Source: Staphylococcus simiae
GTDB taxonomy: Bacteria; Bacillota; Bacilli; Staphylococcales; Staphylococcaceae
Length of the DNA: 44,231 nt
Reading direction: 5' to 3'
Assembly: GCF_002902085.1 (NCBI RefSeq)
Contig: NZ_PPQR01000034.1
Location: 1-44,231, forward strand
Shown: piece by piece, positions 40,266-44,231 of the stretch
Position numbering within the stretch: the first letter of the stretch is position 1
Layout of the letters: every line of letters starts with the position of its first letter
Made by a program: the position numbers and the translations under genes
Notes under the pieces: generated by a model
Databases searched by the model: none
Told to the model about the DNA's origin: nothing
Seen by the model: only the letters and a program-made list of their open reading frames with translations

Positions 40266-40294
40266 AATATAACATATTGTATGCTTAAAAGCAA
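40266..40294 (-). promoter_or_regulatory. Promoter of rpsB (extended -10)
   Basis: Minus strand TTGCTT (40289-40294), 17-nt spacer ending in TGT, then TATATT (40266-40271). Spacing is ideal and the TGn extension is present. Confidence 0.7.
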
Positions 40295-40312
40295 ATAGTT
40301 TTTATAAGATTT

Positions 40313-40365
40313 AAAAGAGACAGATAAGCAATTGACTGAATAAAATATCAAACTTATCTATCTCT
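40313..40365 (-). terminator. codY operon terminator
   Basis: AGAGATAGATAAG pairs with CTTATCTGTCTCT on the minus strand (13 positions, one G-U), followed by TTTT. Loop of 24 nt. It begins 8 nt after the codY stop. Confidence 0.75.
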
Positions 40366-40373
40366 AGTAATAT

Positions 40374-41147
40374 CTATTTACTTTTTTCTAATTCATCTAA
40401 GAATTTTTCTTTTTTAACTTTAATAAAGGTACCTTTCATACCTAAAGAACGTGATTCTATAACACCGGCACTTTCAAGTTTTCTCAAGGCATTAACAATT
40501 ACAGATCTTGTAATTCCAACTCTATCAGCAACTTTTGATGCGATTAACAATCCTTCAGTACCACCTAATTCATCAAAGATATGTTCAATGGCTTCTTTTT
40601 CTGAATAAGACAGTGAATTAATTGCCATAGTAATTGCAGCTTTGTCTCTCGCTTCTTTTTCAACTTCATTGTGTTTTTCTCGTAAAATTTCCATACCTAT
40701 AACTGTTGCAGCATATTCACCTAATACTAAATCATTTTCATTAAAATCATCATGTACTCTACCTAATACAAGTGTACCTAATCTCTCTCCACCACCTAAA
40801 ATTGGGAAGATTGTAGTTCTGCTATCGATGAAAACTTCTCTATTTTCTGGTGGGAATACTGTTAAAACATTATCAATATCAATATTAGATTCAGTTTGTT
40901 TAACTTCCATTAATTGATCAGTATATTCACTTGGAATGTGTCTTTCTTCTAACATACTAATAATTCGTTCACTTTTTAATAATTCGTTCAAACTCGATCC
41001 TAAAATTTTACCTCTACGCGATACGATGAAAACATTCGTAACTGTTACGCTACTAATTGTTTGTGCAACATCTTTAAAATCTACAGCTATACCTTTGTGT
41101 TTTTGTAATAATGTGTTTAATTCTCTAGTTTTAGATAATAAGCTCAT
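40374..41147 (-). CDS. codY: GTP-sensing pleiotropic repressor CodY
   Basis: Global regulator that, bound to branched-chain amino acids and GTP, represses nutrient-scavenging and virulence genes. 257 aa: N-terminal GAF domain (about 1-155), linker helix, and C-terminal winged helix with [20 protein letters not shown] near 203-222. ATG with GGAGAAAG upstream. Last gene of xerC-hslV-hslU-codY, the arrangement known from B. subtilis (codV-clpQ-clpY-codY). Confidence 0.98.
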   Translation of the reverse strand: MSLLSKTRELNTLLQKHKGIAVDFKDVAQTISSVTVTNVFIVSRRGKILGSSLNELLKSERIISMLEERHIPSEYTDQLMEVKQTESNIDIDNVLTVFPPENREVFIDSRTTIFPILGGGERLGTLVLGRVHDDFNENDLVLGEYAATVIGMEILREKHNEVEKEARDKAAITMAINSLSYSEKEAIEHIFDELGGTEGLLIASKVADRVGITRSVIVNALRKLESAGVIESRSLGMKGTFIKVKKEKFLDELEKSK

Positions 41148-41168
41148 GAATCTTTCTCCTTTTATATT

Positions 41169-42572
41169 TTATAAAATAAATGCACTTAAATCCTTATTTG
41201 TTGAAATTGATTTTAGTTTATCGTCAACATATTGAGGTGTTATATCTACAACAGCATGCGGCATATTTGGTGCTTCAAATGATAAATCTTCGAGCATTTT
41301 TTCTAAAATAGTATGCAATCTTCTAGCACCTATATTATCAGTATCTTGATTTACTTGATAAGCTATTTCAGCTAAACGCGTTATGGCTTCATCTGAAAAA
41401 TTAACTGTTACTTCTTCTGTCTGTAATAATGCTTCGTATTGCTTAATTAACGATAACTTAGGTTCTGTTAAAATACTTACGAAGTCTGCTACTGTTAGGC
41501 TATCGAGTTCAACTCTAATTGGAAATCGACCTTGTAATTCAGGAATTAAATCACTCGGCTTAGAAACATGAAATGCGCCTGCTCCAATAAATAACATATG
41601 TTCAGTATTCACAGTACCATATTTTGTTTGTATCATGCTACCTTCCAAAATTGGTAGAATATCTCTTTGTACACCTTGTCTAGAAACATCTTGTCCACTA
41701 TTTTGATTATTAGTAGCTACTTTATCTATTTCATCAATGAAAATAATCCCCATTTGTTCGGCTAATTCTAATGCTTCCTGATTTGCTGTCTCTTGATCGA
41801 TTAATTGGTCAGCAAAGTCATCTGCCAAAATTTTACGTGCTGTTTCAACTGCAACTTCTCTTTCAACTTTTTTCTTAGGCATTAATTGATTCATCATATC
41901 TTGCATTTGTTGATTTTGATTCGTTCCTAACATGCCTAAAGCACCAGGGTCTTGTTCTACTTTAATTCGTACCTTTTCTTTTTCAAGTTTACCTTCTAGC
42001 AATTGTTGTTTAATTTCAGAACGCTTCGTTTTAATTTCTTCAGTTGGTGCTTCTTCCTCTTCTTCATTGTCTTGACCAAAATTAGGAATCGCACCTCCAA
42101 ATAGAGATTCCAGCGGATTATTTGATTGTGAGGCTTTCTTTTTCATACTTGGTACTAACAATTTGACAAGTTTTTCATTTGCTTTATTTGTTGCTTCATC
42201 TTTAACTAATGCTTTTTTGTTATTTTTTACTAACCTAACTGAAACATCTACTAAATCTCTTACCATACTTTCAACATCTCGACCAACATAACCTACCTCT
42301 GTGAATTTAGTAGCTTCAACTTTAATAAAAGGTGCACCAACAACTTTGGCCATTCTTCTTGCAATTTCAGTTTTACCTACACCAGTTGGTCCAATCATAA
42401 GAATATTCTTAGGAGATATTTCTTGCTTAGCTTCTTCATTTAATAAGCTTCTTCTGTATCTATTACGTAAAGCAATCGCAACTTTACGCTTAGCATCATC
42501 TTGTCCAACAATATATTCGTTTAATTTTGATACTATCTCTTTTGGAGTCAATTTAATTCCAGTTGTATCCAT
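41169..42572 (-). CDS. hslU: ATP-dependent protease ATPase subunit HslU (ClpY)
   Basis: AAA+ hexamer that unfolds and feeds substrates to HslV. 467 aa: Walker A GPTGVGKT at 61-68, GYVGRDVES pore-region motif near 90-100, a variable I-domain (about 110-245), Walker B IIFIDEID, and the C-terminal tail ending SAFIL that docks into HslV. The start is ATG at 42570-42572 with GGAGG 10 nt before it; an in-frame upstream ATG precedes that ribosome site. Confidence 0.97.
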   Translation of the reverse strand: MDTTGIKLTPKEIVSKLNEYIVGQDDAKRKVAIALRNRYRRSLLNEEAKQEISPKNILMIGPTGVGKTEIARRMAKVVGAPFIKVEATKFTEVGYVGRDVESMVRDLVDVSVRLVKNNKKALVKDEATNKANEKLVKLLVPSMKKKASQSNNPLESLFGGAIPNFGQDNEEEEEAPTEEIKTKRSEIKQQLLEGKLEKEKVRIKVEQDPGALGMLGTNQNQQMQDMMNQLMPKKKVEREVAVETARKILADDFADQLIDQETANQEALELAEQMGIIFIDEIDKVATNNQNSGQDVSRQGVQRDILPILEGSMIQTKYGTVNTEHMLFIGAGAFHVSKPSDLIPELQGRFPIRVELDSLTVADFVSILTEPKLSLIKQYEALLQTEEVTVNFSDEAITRLAEIAYQVNQDTDNIGARRLHTILEKMLEDLSFEAPNMPHAVVDITPQYVDDKLKSISTNKDLSAFIL

Positions 42573-42629
42573 TAATTTCATTCCTCCATTTTGCACTAAA
42601 ATTCAGTATTCATTTCCAAATTTCTAACT

Positions 42630-43175
42630 TTATAATGTCTCTACCACAATATTATCATTCGTAAAGACACAAATATCTGATGCTACTTTAAGGCTTTCAT
42701 AAGCCATTTCTTTAGCTGACATATGTGATGCATGTCGTTTTAATGCTCTACCTGCACTTAAAGCATAATTACCACCAGAACCAATTGCAATTAAGTCATC
42801 ATCTGGTGCTATAACTTCACCAGTACCACTTACGACTAAAATTGCATCTTTATCCATGACGATCAACATCGCTTCAAGTTGACGTAATTGTTTATCTCCA
42901 CGCCATTCTTGTGCTAATTCGACTGCAGCTCGCTCCAAATTACCACTAAATTGTTGTAATTTTGTTTCGAATTTTTCAAATAGTGTAAAGGCATCAGCAA
43001 CACTTCCAGCAAAACCAGCTAAAACTTTGCCATCATATAAGCGTCTTACTTTGCGGGCAGTTTGTTTCATAATGACTTGTTGTCCTAATGTCACTTGCCC
43101 ATCACCAGCCATAGCTGCTTCTCCATTATGTCTTACGGCATAAATAGTCGTTGCATGTAAAGTATTATTACTCAT
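42630..43175 (-). CDS. hslV: ATP-dependent protease proteolytic subunit HslV (ClpQ)
   Basis: Threonine peptidase of proteasome beta-type fold, in double hexamers with HslU. 181 aa. The conserved TTI that starts mature HslV in E. coli is at residues 9-11 here (LHATTI), so eight residues would have to be removed to expose Thr9. [15 protein letters not shown] and [14 protein letters not shown] are typical. ATG overlaps the xerC stop (TAATG), with GGAG about 8 nt upstream. Confidence 0.97.
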   Translation of the reverse strand: MSNNTLHATTIYAVRHNGEAAMAGDGQVTLGQQVIMKQTARKVRRLYDGKVLAGFAGSVADAFTLFEKFETKLQQFSGNLERAAVELAQEWRGDKQLRQLEAMLIVMDKDAILVVSGTGEVIAPDDDLIAIGSGGNYALSAGRALKRHASHMSAKEMAYESLKVASDICVFTNDNIVVETL

Positions 43176-44068
43176 TATTCATTCTCCTTTTTTGCTCTAG
43201 GATGTGCATTTAAATACACCTTTCTCAATTGTTGATTCGATACGTGAGTATATTTTCCTGTTGTCGATAAATTTACATGTCCTAATAGTGCTTGAACAGT
43301 CCGTAAATCAGCACCTTCATTTAATAAATGTGTAGCAAAAGTATGTCTTAATTTATGAGGGTGTATCTTACTTACTCCTGATGTACGTTTAACTATGTCG
43401 TTAAGGACATATCTAACACCACGTTCAGTAATTGCTTCACCTTTTAAATTTACAATCAAAAAATCATGTTTTGAATGTTGTATTGGTTTGAAATCAGATA
43501 AATATTGTTCAATACTTTGTTTACAGAATTCACCGAAAGGAACAAAGCGTTGTTTATTACCTTTTCCTAAAACCGTTACGCCATTAGAATACATATCAAT
43601 ATCTTGTCGCTTAATATTAACTAATTCAGATACTCGAATACCTGTTGCATACAACAATTCCAAAATCACTCTATCTCTAATACCTTTTTTGGCATCTTGT
43701 TGTACCGTATTAAACAAAGCTTCCATCTCTTCTTCATAGAAAAATTGAGGAAGATATTGTTCTTTTTTAGGGTGTACTAATTGCACAAATGGATTAATGA
43801 TGGAGTCATCCATAGTCATCCAATATTCATAAAAAGTACGTAACGTTGAGATTTTACGAGATACTGAAGTTCTTTTCAACTTATTTGAATATAAGTAACT
43901 TAAATAATTTCTAGCATCTCGATACTGAAACGTATTTAATTCTAAATGTTCTTGTTTCAAAAATTGATTAAATTGAACTAAATCATCATGATATGATTTT
44001 AATGTATGTTCAGAAAAGTTTCTTTCAACTTTTAATGTATTTAAAAATGATTGTTGGATGTTATTCAA
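43175..44068 (-). CDS. xerC: Tyrosine recombinase XerC
   Basis: Resolves chromosome dimers at dif together with XerD. 297 aa: N-terminal SAM-like DNA-binding domain (about 1-85) and C-terminal catalytic domain with the full set R145, K169, H238, R241, H264 and Y273 ([27 protein letters not shown]). The start is TTG at 44066-44068, 7 nt after GGAGGGG. First gene of the codY operon in this window; the promoter is either in 44069-44231 or further upstream. Confidence 0.97.
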   Translation of the reverse strand: MNNIQQSFLNTLKVERNFSEHTLKSYHDDLVQFNQFLKQEHLELNTFQYRDARNYLSYLYSNKLKRTSVSRKISTLRTFYEYWMTMDDSIINPFVQLVHPKKEQYLPQFFYEEEMEALFNTVQQDAKKGIRDRVILELLYATGIRVSELVNIKRQDIDMYSNGVTVLGKGNKQRFVPFGEFCKQSIEQYLSDFKPIQHSKHDFLIVNLKGEAITERGVRYVLNDIVKRTSGVSKIHPHKLRHTFATHLLNEGADLRTVQALLGHVNLSTTGKYTHVSNQQLRKVYLNAHPRAKKENE

Positions 44069-44131
44069 TATGTCACCCCTCCACCAATATAAATTGTAGC
44101 ATATACAAGATAGGGCTTACAGTAATTTGAT

Positions 44132-44161
44132 ATTCAATTCTAAATCTTTTGAGAATTGAAT
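44132..44161. repeat. Inverted repeat upstream of xerC
   Basis: A perfect 10-bp inverted repeat, ATTCAATTCT / AGAATTGAAT, with a 10-nt loop. No T-run follows on either strand. It may end the upstream gene (outside the window) or be an operator; undecided. Confidence 0.4.
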
Positions 44162-44231
44162 TAATTTTATCATAATAACTTTTTCTTTTATTAAAAGGTT
44201 TATAACGAAAACGTTTAGTTATAGTATACAT

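Overview
This window is a block of core chromosome from an AT-rich firmicute, almost certainly a Staphylococcus. RecA, PolC, IF2, HslU, UppS, RNase Y and SpoIIIE all look close to the S. aureus proteins as I remember them, but with scattered substitutions, so a non-aureus staphylococcus is likely. I cannot name the species. Every confident gene lies on the minus strand, so transcription runs from high to low coordinates. I see no phage, complete insertion sequence, CRISPR array, tRNA or rRNA.

In transcription order the layout is as follows. (1) xerC-hslV-hslU-codY (44068-40374): recombinase, HslUV protease and the CodY nutrient regulator. (2) rpsB, tsf, pyrH, frr (40141-36780): translation and UMP kinase genes, with a structured leader before rpsB. 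(3) uppS-cdsA, rseP-proS (36445-31579): undecaprenyl-PP and CDP-diacylglycerol synthesis, a site-2 protease and prolyl-tRNA synthetase. (4) polC (31257-26947). (5) rimP-nusA-rnpM-ylxQ-infB (26750-22324): ribosome maturation, transcription elongation and translation initiation, behind a leader hairpin. (6) A small unrecognised membrane ORF, then rbfA, truB-ribF, rpsO and pnp (21922-16141). (7) rnjB, spoIIIE and the ymfC-ymfF-ymfH-ymfI-ymfK-rodZ-like-pgsA chain (15429-5206). (8) cinA, recA with LexA sites, and rny (4526-138). RNase Y, RNase J2 and PNPase, the RNA-decay enzymes, all lie within about 18 kb.

The coding part is conventional. The less ordinary material is between genes. A ~100-bp element is present in two near-identical copies, after rny and after pgsA. 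The second copy is followed by a diverged relative whose hairpin stem has changed sequence but still pairs. Next to it are the remains of what may be a small gene with a good ribosome-binding site and in-frame stops. There is an 87-codon three-helix membrane ORF between infB and rbfA, several long hairpins without T-tracts, and leaders before rpsB, rimP and spoIIIE that could be cis-regulatory. At least eight genes use TTG or GTG starts, judged from Shine-Dalgarno spacing. I found no convincing new multi-gene system; the dispersed repeat family and the RNA leaders deserve the most attention.
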